From: Archilochus colubris
Taxonomy: Eukaryota > Chordata > Aves > Apodiformes > Trochilidae
Assembly: GCA_023079485.1 (NCBI GenBank)
Contig: CM041084.1
Coordinates: forward strand, 15,342,609 to 15,406,608
DNA: 64,000 nt
Direction: 5' to 3'
Part shown: piece after piece, positions 24,879-37,650 of the stretch
Position numbering within the stretch: position 1 is the stretch's first letter
How the letters are laid out: every line of letters starts with the position of its first letter
Program-made: the position numbers and the translations under genes
The notes under the pieces: generated by a model
The model's input: only the letters and a program-made list of their open reading frames with translations
Database searches by the model: none
Told to the model about the DNA's origin: nothing

Positions 24879-27135
24879 CCCAGCAACTTCATCTTCAAAA
24901 CAGCTGCAAACATATTCTTAGAAATACAGATAATTTAATGGGCAAGGCCATAGTGTGTGATGAGCAGGTCTTTATGAGCAGCTCTTTATCTGGGAGGACA
25001 GAGTCATAGAGTCTGAAATAGTAGGGCACCTGGGGGAGGAGATGCACAAGAACAGGCAGGGTGATAAAGGTTTGTAAAGTGAAACAGAAACAGTAGAGGT
25101 GATTTTGAAAGGTGCCCTCCCATTCCTGAACATACTTGTATAAAAAAAAACCACCAAAACTGGAAGATTGCAAATTCAGTATGAATAATAGGATTCTTAT
25201 TTATTTCCACTGATAAAGTTAGGCTGTGAAAACTACTGCTGTAAGATATAACTGAAGCCCTGAAATTTATAAGGAACAACCAAAAATACATACCAATGGC
25301 AAAAGAACCTATAATTACAGCAGTAACTATCAAGGAATAAGCTCTGGGGGGCAAGGGGGAGTTGTGCTCTTCAAAGGTTTGGTTGGACTGTAATTATTGG
25401 GAAAATACTCTGGAGCAAGTTATCCCCTTCCCCCATCCCTGGTCACTGCCAGTTGGCAATGCAGGGAGTTGCTGAGGGAGCTGTGCAGGGCCAGGCAGGG
25501 GCATGCAGTGGGATGGAAAATCTCACTGATGGCTCTAAGCTGTGGGCCAGTGGTTGTGGTAGTCCTTCTGCTTGCCTTTGGGAGGCAGGAGATAAGCAGA
25601 GCAAAACTGAGAGCTGCTGTGCCCTGAGCTATGTGGCTCTGGGTACCACTGGTGCTGAGCCCTTGCAGCAAGTCCTGCCACAGGGAGCACAGGTTGAGGC
25701 TGAAATGGTGCATCTGAATACAAAACACAGCAGACAATAAAAAGGCTCTTTTTTATCAATGCCCTGTGGCCTAGTTCCTATTAGTTCCATAAGGAGTTCA
25801 GTAATAGCTATTTAAGTTAAACTCACCAGTTTCAGCTTCCATCTGTGGTAAGGCTGATTTTTAAATCTTATGTTTCAAAAGGCAGCACTGTCCTTTCTGA
25901 AACACTGCTTCCCACATGTAGATCTACACAAGCTGGTTTTATGACATAAAGGGAGAAAGTAATCTATAGTAAGTGGTTTGCAACTTTTTGTAAGAAAAGT
26001 TGAGCACAGTAGCAAGGGCAGAGCATGAAGAAAGACTTGTCTGTATAGAGATTACTCAAAAAGTTCAACAAGAGTTTGCAAGACCCCTTCATTCCAGTGC
26101 ATTCCCACAAAAAGCCTCACCCAAAAAACCTGAAATTACAGTCCTTCACTTTTGAAGGGAAAAAAAAATGTGAGGATAGCTTGTAATTTTTCAGCTAGAA
26201 AAGCTATGTTTATCTCTTAAAGAAGATGTGACTGTCATCCAGGGTTAAAGAGCCTGGAGAAAGCCTGCACAGGGACAAGCCCTCAGCAGCTCAACACCCA
26301 GCACTAGGCATCTGCCTCCACAGATTGGGGGGGACTCTCCTGCTATCTAGCTGATATATACCAGAGTGTTGTGGTTTTCCATATCCAAACACATCTTGAC
26401 ACTGGAGATTACACAGATCCCAGAGCTCTGGTGTGAGGCCAGGACGTGCACCCACCCCAGAGCAGCTCTCTGCCATGGGAGCAGGCGGAGTCAGTGTGGA
26501 GGGCTGTTATCAGAGAGCACTGACATGTCACAGCCATCTCAAATGGGCCAGGGGTCAAAGGAGTATGGCTCAAGTCCATTCTTCATAGAAAAGTCTTTTC
26601 CAAATGCCTGACTTAAAGCTATGAAATCACACAGGGAGAGTGCTGTTATCTGTGGGGGTGATACAGACCCACCTCTGCTTCAAGTGGAAATCCAAAAGAA
26701 TAATATAGCTGTATAGCTGTGCAGAGCACCCTCATCGCACAGACTCATCCTCACCAAGCTGCTTTCCTTCCTCCTCACACCCACTGGTGGACAGGTTTAG
26801 AGGAGCCAGTGGGGGTGGGTATATAGACCCACAGTAATAAATTTACCTTGAGCGTGTGTATTTCACTCTTGAGTTTAACCCTTATTTGGTCTTATTTTAC
26901 AGCAGGGGATGCAATTCTGCAGATACTGCTGTCATCCCCATTTCTTACCTGTTCTCCACTGGAATTGCTTTTGAAGGGACTAGAGAGAAGGCACTTTTTT
27001 TTGTAAGTCCTTTTGCCAAGAATCTATCTAAACCGAAACATGTTTTTTCTTGATAATCTTTTAAATTACAGCAATTTGGCAAAGGCTTGCAGCACTAATG
27101 GAATGTTATAGAAGTTCATACTGATATTACATACA

Positions 27136-27690
27136 ATCATAGAATCATAGAATTATTTGGGTTGGAAGGGACCTCTAAAGGTCATGTAGTCCTCTCGCTC
27201 TGCAGTAAGCAGAGACATCCTCTATGAGATCAGGTTGCTCAGAGCTCATCGATCCTCACCTTGAGTATCTCCAGGGATGAGGCCTCAACTACCTCCCTGG
27301 GCAACCTGTTGCTTTTTTCCACTACTCTCATGGTAAAGAACTTTTTCCTGATTTCCAATGTAAATCTACTCATTTCTAATTTAAAACCATTCCCCCTCAT
27401 CCTGTTGCTACAGACTCTTGCAAACAGTCCACCTCCAACCTTCCTGTAGGTCCCCTTCAGATACTGGAAGGTCACTATTAGGTCTCCCCAGAGCCCTCTT
27501 TTCTCCAGCAATCCCATCTCCCACAGCCTGTCCTCACAGGAGAGGTGTTCCAGCCGCCTCTTCACTTTTGTGGCCCTCGTCTGGACCTGCTTCATAAGAT
27601 CCATGTCTTTCCTGTATTGAGGGTTCCAAAGCTGTAGGCAGTACTCCAGGTGAGGTCCTACCAGAGCAAAGTGGCAGAATCACCTCTCTT
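27136..27690 (-). mobile_element. 5'-truncated CR1 LINE with a residual open ORF2 C-terminal frame
   Basis: At the left edge the plus strand reads TCATAGAATCATAGAATT, the complement of the CR1 3' octamer tail, followed by GGGTTGGAAGGGACCTCTAAA. On the minus strand 27604-27239 is open for 121 codons. It encodes the end of CR1 ORF2 downstream of the reverse transcriptase core, with recognisable words RATKV, LEHLSCEDRL, FQYLKGTY and NRLPREVVEAS. The element is truncated near 27690, so it lacks the endonuclease and catalytic RT regions and cannot be autonomous. The open frame suggests moderate age. Confidence 0.95.
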
Positions 27691-30600
27691 GGTTGCTTGG
27701 AAGTTAGGGAATTCCATGCGCTCAGACCAAAATACTTGTCAAACTGAATCCTTCCATTTCCTTCCTTCTATCCAGGACCAGAGGGAAAACAGAACAAAGT
27801 ACTAAAATAGTAGAAGGTTTTTCTTAGGCAAAGCCTCATTCAGATTAATCAGAATGTGTCTGTGTGCATTTAACAAGATTATTTTAGTCTGAGGCCACTT
27901 TCTGTACAATTCATACCGCCTTCAGATTCACTAGAGGGCTTTCAGACTCATCAGTGGAATTGCACCTTGACTTAGACCATATTTTCTGTGCTTTGGATAT
28001 GAAACAGCCACCACGGAAGCCTTTATTTATCACACCCTTTTGTCACTGGCTCAAGCTTTACCCCTGATATTTAGGTGCCAAAACATTATGCAGGCTCTCA
28101 TTAGGAGGCAGGATGTCAAGACCGGGGTGCTGTGAGACATTAATACCACACACATCCTTTAATAACACCCTAACCCTGCCCAAACACCAATCATCCCCAT
28201 AGGCAAGTCCCTGATCTAGGGGTCCCACATCCCACTGCCTGGTCTGGAGTTGGAGGAGTCTCACAAGACCCCCCTTCTTCTCACAAGTGTTACAAACACT
28301 TGAACCAAGAAGATCTTTAGTTCAAGCTGGTTCGAAGCACTTTGCCCTCAGGAGGGCCCTGGGAGAAAAGGAGCCAACCAGCCTCCAAATTGCTGTTTGA
28401 AAGTGCATTAAACCCTCCCCTGCATGTGCAACTTATAGTCAGTCAGACATCAGAGAACCAGAGCTGCACCCACTCCAAGGAGTAAGTCAAAATAGAAATT
28501 AATCTTCTCACTTCAGCTCTGCCTCTTGTTGTGCCCTGCAGGCAGTGTGCACCTGTGACCATGTATGCACCAAAGTCAGAGTACATTTTCCTAAGGTAGA
28601 AATGACACACACAGACTTACCTTTTAAATCCTGTAATTTCTAGAAAAACTTCTGTCCTCCTTCTATTCAACATGAACTTGTGAGCAGCACCACAAACCGT
28701 GTAGGTACTTGAGACATCTCAGAAGAGAAGCTGCAGAGTGAGATGCTTAGTGCATAGCTCAGGTCCTTACGAGTGGCCACTCCATATTTAAGGAAAGAAG
28801 CAAACAATCATTACAGAAACAGCAATACTACTGTAAGATGCTGGCCTCCTCCACTGGCCAGAAGCCACCTTTCTCCCTAAGAGGGTCAGACGCATAGGTA
28901 GTGGGACCTGTAAATCCATTTCAACACCAGTGGCACTAGCCTGGCTAGTTTTCTGGATTGCACTAGACTGATGGTTTTGCAATAAAGCCAGTGAGGAAAA
29001 CTCTGCTGAGGGGTGTTTCCCTTCCCTCTAGATGTGGTGAAGTAAACAGCATGGGGCAGTGACACCATACCAAGTACAGCTGTTTCTGCAGTGATCATTT
29101 GTTAACATCCTAGGATGCAATAAAAGAGCAGCTTGGAGCATTTCTGTTGCTGCTTATCCTCTCACTGGGCTGTTTTTAATGCAACACTCACTCAATGAAG
29201 TGTTTGGGAGGAGGTCCAAAAAAGCACTTAGGTGCCTAAATCCAAGACAGCAATTCACAGCTGCCTAAGGACTTAGGTTCCCGCTTTTGTACACCCCTTC
29301 CTCGAAACGTCTTTAAAAACCTGGACTTCTGCAATGAGGATGACTCTAGATTCTGCCATCTTAGATGGGCTTGGCCACCACAGCCTGCCTCCTGCCTCTC
29401 TGCCACCCAGCCCTGCAGATGAGGTGGATGTGTTCAGGGTTGCTTAGGGGCTCTGGGCTCCTGGGCTCCAAATCCAGCAACTGCAGCTGCTCCTGGTCAG
29501 TTTGTGTCCAGTGCTGCCTTTCCCTTTTGGTTTAGCTGCCATGAGAGGGTGGTGCTGGCTGGCTCTTCACAGCCAGAATCATGATGAGCATGGCACAAGG
29601 GGGACTTCCTGCTGCTGAGGAATGCCACTAGTATGGCTTGGTTATGTTTTCCCCTCATAGCATTCCCATTCTTCCACTCCCTAAGAAGGGTTCAGAATAG
29701 AAGAGATGAACATATCCATCACAGAAAACAGATGTTCCCTCTTCCCCTGCTCTTGCTGCTGATGTCGTGGTAGAGGACAGTGGAAACAGGTGGTCTCTGG
29801 CAACTGCTACATGTGTGGGAGCTGGGTGGATCATGGCTTAAAGCCACTTGTACCATGACCCATAATTAAGGTCATACAGGAACTGCTTAAAGTCATTCCT
29901 AACATGGTATAAAATTCCTCCATTAACCAACTCTTCTACTTTGCAGACTATATCTGTCCATATGTCTCTTTCCTCAGGACAGAACTCAAAATAGTTACAG
30001 AAGTCTGGTTATCAAGCTCCAGTGGTTCACAGGGACACCACAGTTCTTCTAATACATCCTACTCACCCTGCTTCTGAAGAAGCTAATTACATCCCAGGAG
30101 GATCTTTGGGTAGGTGACAAGCTGGGGCATGCCTGCTGGGAACCGGTTTGTTGGGATGGCAGCACCCCCTTCCTGCAGCCTCAGAATCTTTTTGAGATAG
30201 CCAAGAGACATCTTCCAACCATGTTCACGCTACTTGCTCTGAGATCATTAAGCCTTGCCAGATTTCTCCTTTCATCTGATAAAGTAGTTAGGGGTCCGTG
30301 TAACAGACACTTGCACTTTTCAAATACACGTCTCAGGTAGGGCTCTACACACACAGGCTGTTTTTCTCATTAAGCCTTTAGTTAATGCAGTCTCCCAAAG
30401 CCCATGCTGGACTGTAAAAGGCTTAATCGATGTAACACATTCACTCCTGATGATGTCAGGGAGCCACTATACCAATCTAACAGATGAGCTGAGCTGGTAG
30501 TCAGTAAATTTGGGAACACAAGCATGGTTTATCATGTTAAGCCAGATGCCATCAGCACCCCTTTATTCTGCAAAAACACTCTAGTTCTTCATCAAGCGAT

Positions 30601-33600
30601 TACTGAGACATGTAAGGAAAATGTGAGATCTGAGCTCCTTCCTGCTCCAGCCTTCTGCCACTGTCTCCTCTTCCTACAGTGCAGAGGAGAGGCCAATACA
30701 GAGGCATGCTTTGGAAATTATTTCAGAGATCACATTTGGTGTCTTCTCTGCCCACACATCTTGAGAGGAAAACTGCAGAGCAGCAGAAGAGGGAAGATGA
30801 GGGCAACAGTTGAGCAGAAAATGATTCTTCTGTAGATCTGTCCATATGTGTGTATCTGTCAGGACCCTGTCTTCCAGCCATGCTGCGATCCGTACTTCAG
30901 GGGGACCATCATTCCTTCTCAAATTACTGGTGCTGGCAGTGCAGCAGAGCTGGCAAGTGAGCTTTCAGGAATGCCTTTGTCCTTCACAGTCCATGTGAAA
31001 TGGCTCCAAGAAGTAATATTCTTGGAGAACCAGATACACAGAACTTGCAAAGGCTGGGAGCAGCAAAGCACTCTATTAATAAAACAGCCACAGTACTCTT
31101 GTTTTTTTTCTGATTGTGATAATTATAAGCAGAAGTTTTCTTCTGTTGAGGTCAAAGTCTGTTGCTTCAAGTTTAGAACTGTCAGAGGCAGCTGAGTGAG
31201 AGAGCTTTATTCAGTGAATACCAGTATCTATCCCAGCAAGTGCCATCCGTCTATGTTGGTAAGTTCAATGGAAGAGGGAAGAGAAGAGTTTGTCTGAGGA
31301 TCCGGTCTCTCATCCACTGTTCACACTCATGCAGCTCAGAGTGGCTTAGAGATAAGTCAAAGGTGTCTTGGCTTAAAGAAAAACATGGATTTTTCTGGAT
31401 GTGTACAAGCATATCCGTGTTAATGGCTTTTTACCACACAATGGTAATAGCTAGTGTTACATCACATGCATATTTACTATTTTATTAATACTGGCTTATT
31501 TTAATGAGGTACCTTCAACAGGCACCTCCCTTCCCAAAATACTGGGTACTAGGTACAAAAAAGAAGATGCCAATAAGTGTCTTTTTTATCCTCAGCCAAA
31601 TATTATGAAACAAAGTTGGTGACTTCTGGCAGTATGAGCCTGTTTAGGAGAGAAGATTTTGTTCTGATAGTCAATAAATTTTCCCTACATGTTTTCAAGA
31701 GGTAAGTCTCAATAATTATCATGAAGAATCAAAGTCTCCATTCTCCAGAGGCCAAAGCACCCACCATTTCATCTCATTTGCAATTTAACAGGTTTATCAT
31801 TTACACTATGGTGTTTCTTTTAAAGAAAATCCTGGTGGAATTAACCAGTACTAGATTTCAGGTGCAGCAGGAAAATGTGCAGTGAAGCATATTTATGCTA
31901 GAGAAACACTTTTGTGCCTAGGTAGGCTGCAGTGGATATTGCTGAAAAGAGCAGCTTTTTATGAAAGTTTTGTTAGATCCTCCTCAGCAGGAAACAATTA
32001 TCTGTAATACCAATTTCCCACAGAATTTTGCAAATCCTTCCCTACAGGGATTTCACCTTTCATTGTTTCTCCTGCACAGGACAGAAAACCTAACTGCAGT
32101 GGTATAAAACCAGATCTGAGTCATACCTTTTTTTTTTTTTTTTCAACCTCTGGTAGCTGAAGGGAATAATCTCATCCTCGAGTAGAAGGCCAAATACAAT
32201 AAGGGCTGGTGACCTAAATCCCAAGATGACCCCCAGAGGTTCCTTCCCACCACAGACATTTTGATGTCAAAGAGGAGAGGGGTGGAGGGTGCAGTGGTGG
32301 GGTCCTTGCTTGGTGGCAGTCATGCTTTGGCAGAAGAAAAGTCCAAATCCAAGCATGCTGGGGCCCTGAAATAACCACAGGTAGGAGCATGGCCACAGCC
32401 AGTGTCTGCTGAGAGAAGCTTCTCTCACCACCCACTGTCCCTCTGTGTGTCCTCTGAAGGCCACAACATCCCCATGGCAGAGCCCCCACCTGCTATGAAC
32501 CACCTTCTCTTCTACTTTCCATGGCAGGGATGCAGGTTTACAAGGATTACAGCCATGCCAATTAGGAGTCATATTTTCACCCAGGCCACTGTGGAGGGCA
32601 GTGGGAGACATAAGGCAGCAGGCAAGGCAGTGGCAGGGCTCAGACCCTGCAGCAAACCAGCCTCACAGACTCCTACAAGTAACTCCATCACTGTTTCTCC
32701 TCAGCTCTCCCAGGCTCTTCATTAACTCCAGCCTGGATGACCAGACATTCAGGTAAGCTGAATCTGGTTTCCTGGTTGAGGGATCCCTCAGGTCTTTACC
32801 ATTTCCAATTAGATTTTATTGTGAGAAGCACCTTACCCTCTGAGGCCTTCTCTTCTATGCCAGCAGCAGAAAGCACCATCCAGCTGCTGGCTGAAGTCAG
32901 ACCTTTGCTGAGCCCCTGGGATATAGCACCTGACCCAGAGGTGACCCATGGTGTCTTTATCCCTGTCTGTGGGTGACTACAGCAAGGCTGGCAGCAGGCA
33001 ATGCTCCCCTGTCTCCAAATTTTCCTGCAACAAATGACTTTAAAAAACAGTGACAAACCCCTTTATTTTGGGAGGAACCTATTAAGGTCACAGAAGTCCA
33101 AGTAGCTCTACTCCCCACTGCAGATCCGTTCAGACACACTCAATGTATGTGGAACTGTGATTCTCTCTTCTTTGGGATGTCTTTGTTGCTGTCCTTGAAG
33201 GAGAGTTGCCTTGTTTTCCCCTCAGCAGAAGGAGATGCAAAGTATGATGCTGCTGTCCAAGAAGTGTGAGTGCAGCTGTGCTCACAGACCAGCAACATGG
33301 AAATTTAAAACTATGGAACAGTTCTTCAGTGCTGTTAATATCATTTAATGTTCATCTCTGCTTATCCATTTATATCCATGGTCTTTTAATCACTACATTA
33401 GTCTAGCAATCTTTAATCCAAAAAAATATTCATTTCCCACTTGAGATCTCAGAGGAACATGATAATCAATGACTATTTCAAGGAAAGGATAGGATCTGGA
33501 TAAATAAGCCACAACCTAACAAGAGTGAGGATACAAAGAGTGGGGATACACATTAGAAGTTTTTCCCCTGAATTCCAAAGTCCAGGTGGCCACAAAATGT

Positions 33601-33625
33601 TGTTTTGAAGACGCCAGGAGAGCAT
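27691..33625. other. Region without recognised genes
   Basis: Only short chance frames. A run of 16 T lies at 32128-32143. I recognise no interspersed repeat, though very old ones could be missed. Confidence 0.6.
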
Positions 33626-33736
33626 AGAACCATAGAATCAGCCACCAGGTTAGAAAGGACCACTGAGATCATCAAGTCCAACCCTTGATCCACTACTGCT
33701 GTGGTTACCAGACCATAGCACTGAGTGCCACAACAG
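33626..33736 (-). mobile_element. Short CR1 3'-end fragment
   Basis: The plus strand reads CATAGAACCATAGAATCA, then GAAAGGACCACTGAGATCAT, CAAGTCCAACCC and CAGACCATAGCACTGAGTGC, the complement of a CR1 3' UTR. About 110 bp remain. Confidence 0.92.
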
Positions 33737-36700
33737 CAACAGCTGAAGGGGAGAAGTCTGTCATATCACCTTTAGAAAGGACTTATATTTTTTCAGTGTC
33801 TAGGTTTTTTAAAAAAATTTTTGATTCAGTTTGCAGCATTGCTGTGATGTCCCACAACATGCCACAACACTTACAAAAATCAACAAGAGACCAAAAGCAA
33901 ACAGTGACTTTGTTGACTGGTAGCACTCCTGGATATTTCTGAGTGCAATGAGAGAAGCAGAGATCCTGGCCTTCCCCCACAATCCGTCCTTGAGGAGGAT
34001 GTAATTACTGAATTGGATTTTGTAATCTTTCTGCTGGGCGCACTCTGACTGACAGCCTGGGCCAACCCACACTTCTCTCCTTCATAATAGTGGAAGCTTA
34101 TCTGGCTGCAGTGCCAATAAAAATAAATCATCTGGTTGCCTTATGCTCTGTGTGGATGAAAAAAGTCATCAGTGGTCTGGGTACTTCTATAATAACTTTA
34201 CGCCCACAGAATTCCTTCTTTAAAAGCAAATTTCAGAATTTTGAAGAGGCTACTATGTACTGGAGAAGAATGGAGGGCTGAGGCTCAGTATGTGCAAATG
34301 ATGAGGTTACAATACATTCATTGTTCAGTTTAAATAATGGTTTTTCAAATTAGGTTTGCATGCATAAGTGTAATGTTCTCATTGACTAGAGTGATGCACA
34401 ATAGACCACCCACAATTTGGGAGAGAGCTATGAGTTTGTCCCTCTGTGGGCAGACATCACTTAGTTTTCCATCCCCATTCTGTCAATATATCTGGTCTTA
34501 ATCTTTCCTTCTAGTTGAGCTGGAAGAATATCTGGATCACATAATTTTCCTGGTGGCCTCATATGCAGTTAAAAGATGATTTCAAGTTGAGAGTTCTCAA
34601 AGCCTGGAGAGTTGATACCTGTACCAATGATCCAAAATCTAACTTCAGCATTTTCCACTCATTCAGTGTGGGAGTAAATCAGGGTTTATTATTCTGAAGT
34701 CAGAGATCTCCATCACTTTGAAGCGAGAATAAGTGAACATTCCTCTTCCATCAAGTTGGAACAACTTAACAGGGTAAAATTTTTTTTTTTAGCGTATATT
34801 GGGAGTCTCAGCTGCTTTGCAGTAGTTTTGCCATCCTCCTGACTACCAGTCTCCCTGCTTTCACAAAAAAGCAAGCATGCAAGCAGGATGACAGAGATTG
34901 TGGAGGACTCCCACTCAGGTCACACTGAGATAAAATTATGCAACTGGAAGCCACCAAGGGCACAACCCCCAGTTGCATTTCCATCTGGGACATATGTCCT
35001 TCACCCTTCTCCCAGCACTTGCAGGGGAGATGCTTGGATAAGTTGTTATTTATGTGGGTGCAAACTGGTGGTACCAGGCATGTCCCTGAGTAATGAAGGG
35101 AAGTATTAGTGCTGGCATCATTGTGCGGGATACGTATGTGATGAGATAATGGACATCTGGCACTGAGCAGCTTCTGGGGCTCTGTAAATCCCTTGTTTTG
35201 TAGAAGAGCTACCTCCAGCACTGTATATGATCCTATAGTCTGGAGTAATACATTAAAAGCTGTGCTGGTCCTTACAAAGCATTGAGCTGTGTAATGAATA
35301 CTGCTTTTGGGTGCCAGGCTTAGTAATTGGGTCTGGATACTCCCAAAAATGTTGGTGCCCAAAGAGGGTCCCAGAGAGCTCCCAGGTGTCTGTGGGCTTG
35401 CTTGTAAATCCCCAAGGGTTGCTCTGCTTCCTCACATCTTAGCATTTTTGTCAGCCCAATCAGATCAGCATCTGCCCTTGGGCTGAATGCCTCCCACCTG
35501 AGACCTTACATGTGACACACTGGCTGGCCAAGTCTTTCTGTGTGAGCACCCATAATCACAGCCCAGGCACCCCATGTCACCTTCCCATCCCACATGGCTG
35601 CTGGCAACTCACTGCCCAGGATGTGGGATGTGCTCACTGTTTTCTGGACTGAAATGACATCAATGTTACATGTCCACCTTCTGGAATAGAAGAGCTGAAT
35701 GTTCCAGTCCCTGCTCCAGGTGCAGGTTATGCATTGCATACAGTGGCTATTCACAATACATATTCTAAAAACCTGTGTTTTTACCTCTAAATCAAGGGGA
35801 TTACAAATGCCACTAACACTGACCACTATTAAGTAGTGCAGGAGTAAAAACTCATGAGAGAGCTTTGTGACCATGGCAAACCCACTGCAAAACATCTGGC
35901 ACTTTCAGTTCTGTGATAGGGCACTGTCAGCTCACAGTCTCTTGAGATGGGTATGGGACCAGTTTCAACTCTCTCTTGCACTGACCTACAGTGTAACTAA
36001 CTTCAGTTTGCATCCCTGTGGTTTGAAGTGGTAAACCGGTGAGATATTTGATCTCCAGCACCAAGAACAGAAACAAAATGTCTGACTCCAGTGCATTATA
36101 TTCTGAAAATAATTACTTGAGTAGATGGGTCTGAGTAAACAAAGAAATAAAATAGAGGGATATGGAAAAATCTTTTTATGCCTATAAAAGGATTGCTTCA
36201 AATGCAAGATTTTCTATAGGAGCTTTTTTCCTTAAATAGTAGAAACAGTTGCCAGGTGCATTCCACCAATGTTAAAAACGGGGGATAGAGGAGAGCTGCC
36301 ATGTCCAGCAGCAGTTTCCTCCCCTTTCCTCCCACCATCACATGTTTACCTTGCCTTAGCCCCAGAAAATGTGCTTGTAGGAAGCATGAAAACAATATTA
36401 TTGCAATATGCATATGTATAAACATAGATATAATCAGTCATAGTTATATGCTACATGGTTAAAAAGGAACTGCACAGTGGGATTTTTCTCATTCTTCAGG
36501 AAACACCTTTCAGTCCCATTTTCTCACTGACATAGGCAAAACTTGGTCACAATTTTGCTGGATGGCTCAATCCTCAGTGTAGGCTCCTGCTGCAGGCTCA
36601 CACCTGCAGCCTCCCCTTGCCTGTGCCAGTCAGAAGTCAGGGGAATAAAACCCAAAGCTCTTCAGCAGTGCCTGTAGGAGGGCAATGGGCCAAATCCTGC

Positions 36701-37261
36701 CATGCAAAACCCTGCTGACATCACAGGGATTAGATGGGTCGCTAATCAGGACAGTGGGATTTGTGTCAATCTTTTATTTAGCATGTGATGCCAAGTGTCT
36801 CAGTAGTGAACGTGGGGTGGATGGTGGCAGGGTCTCTCCAGGAGAGAGCAACTGGGGGTGGTGGCACTGGGCTTTGGGGTGCCCTGCATGTGCTCCAGGG
36901 TGACTGCGTGTGCTCATGTGGGGAGGAGAAGGAATGTGTGACCTGCTCCAGCCCTTTCCAGCTGTGGGCTCCCAGGCCAGCACAGAACAGGAGTGGGAGA
37001 ACATTTCTGTGCATCTCACCAGCCCCTTTGCAGCAGGTTTGTCAGAGAGTGGAGCGTGGAAAGGAATCAAAAGGTTTCCATCTTAATACTGGAGACACTC
37101 TCTGTCAAGATGGAAACCTTTCTGGGAGGCTGTTTAGAAGCTAGAGTGGTGTTTTTAGTACTTTTTTTAAGAGGAGTCTCATGTGTTCAGATTAATATGA
37201 TGAAGACGTCATGCAGAAGGGTCCATGAGGACTCAGGCTGGCTCCTGTCCATCCCTCCACC
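33737..37261. other. Region without recognised genes; contains the longest unexplained minus-strand frame
   Basis: A 184-codon minus-strand frame at 34808-35362 is the longest unbroken non-repeat, non-CpG-island frame in the window. It is rich in Ser, Leu, His and Cys, resembles no domain I know, and has no evident splice or polyadenylation context. A strong hairpin lies at 37070-37121. Confidence 0.5.
37070..37121. repeat. Inverted repeat, 15-bp perfect stem with 22-nt loop
   Basis: AAAGGTTTCCATCTT (37070-37084) and AAGATGGAAACCTTT (37107-37121) are exact reverse complements. Both arms have mixed composition, which makes chance less likely than for A/T runs. It could be a remnant of a small inverted-repeat element or a local inverted duplication. 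It is short for a pre-miRNA. Confidence 0.85.
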
Positions 37262-37650
37262 CCCTGCCTAGGTCAGTCTTTACAGATGTCTGGATAACCT
37301 GTTCTTAAAAACCTCTAATAACAAAGCCTCCCCAGTCTCTTGAGATGGAGTATTTCAGCATTTTACAACTCTTACTATTAGGAACATTTCTTAAATCTCT
37401 CTTAACTCTTTCTTAACTCCCTCCAGCCAGATCCAGTACAAACCCTCACTGAAATTTTAACGTGTCTACTTATCTACAGAGAGCAGTTAATTTACTTTCT
37501 TTTTGCTCAAGCCCTTATGTATCTGAAAGCTATTATTTCTCCCTTCAGACATCTGCTTTTTAATCAAATCCAGTTTCTCCAGCCTTTCTGCACATACCTG
37601 TGTGCTCCTTTCTTGAGGAATAGCATCCCCATACATAAAAAAATCCCCAA
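37262..37650 (-). mobile_element. Ancient CR1-type LINE fragment (3' region)
   Basis: On the minus strand the sequence contains TTAAGAACAGGTTATCCAGA, TTAGATAAGTAGACACGTTA-like and CTGGAGAAACTGGATTTGAT segments in the order seen at the end of old CR1 ORF2 and 3' UTR. All frames are broken. Its divergence resembles the copy at 12.6-13.4 kb rather than the younger copies. Edges approximate. Confidence 0.7.

Larger units (their letters stand above)
19325..27135. other. Upstream region without recognised genes
   Basis: No frame here resembles a known protein. It contains a MIR-like fragment (20030-20190) and an A-rich tract (24830-24878). It could be intergenic, or intronic if JCAD has a more distal promoter. 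Confidence 0.6.

Noticed and set aside
27239..27604. Minus-strand 121-codon frame as a possible host gene
   Set aside because: It is the C-terminal part of CR1 ORF2 inside a LINE copy with a typical 3' tail.
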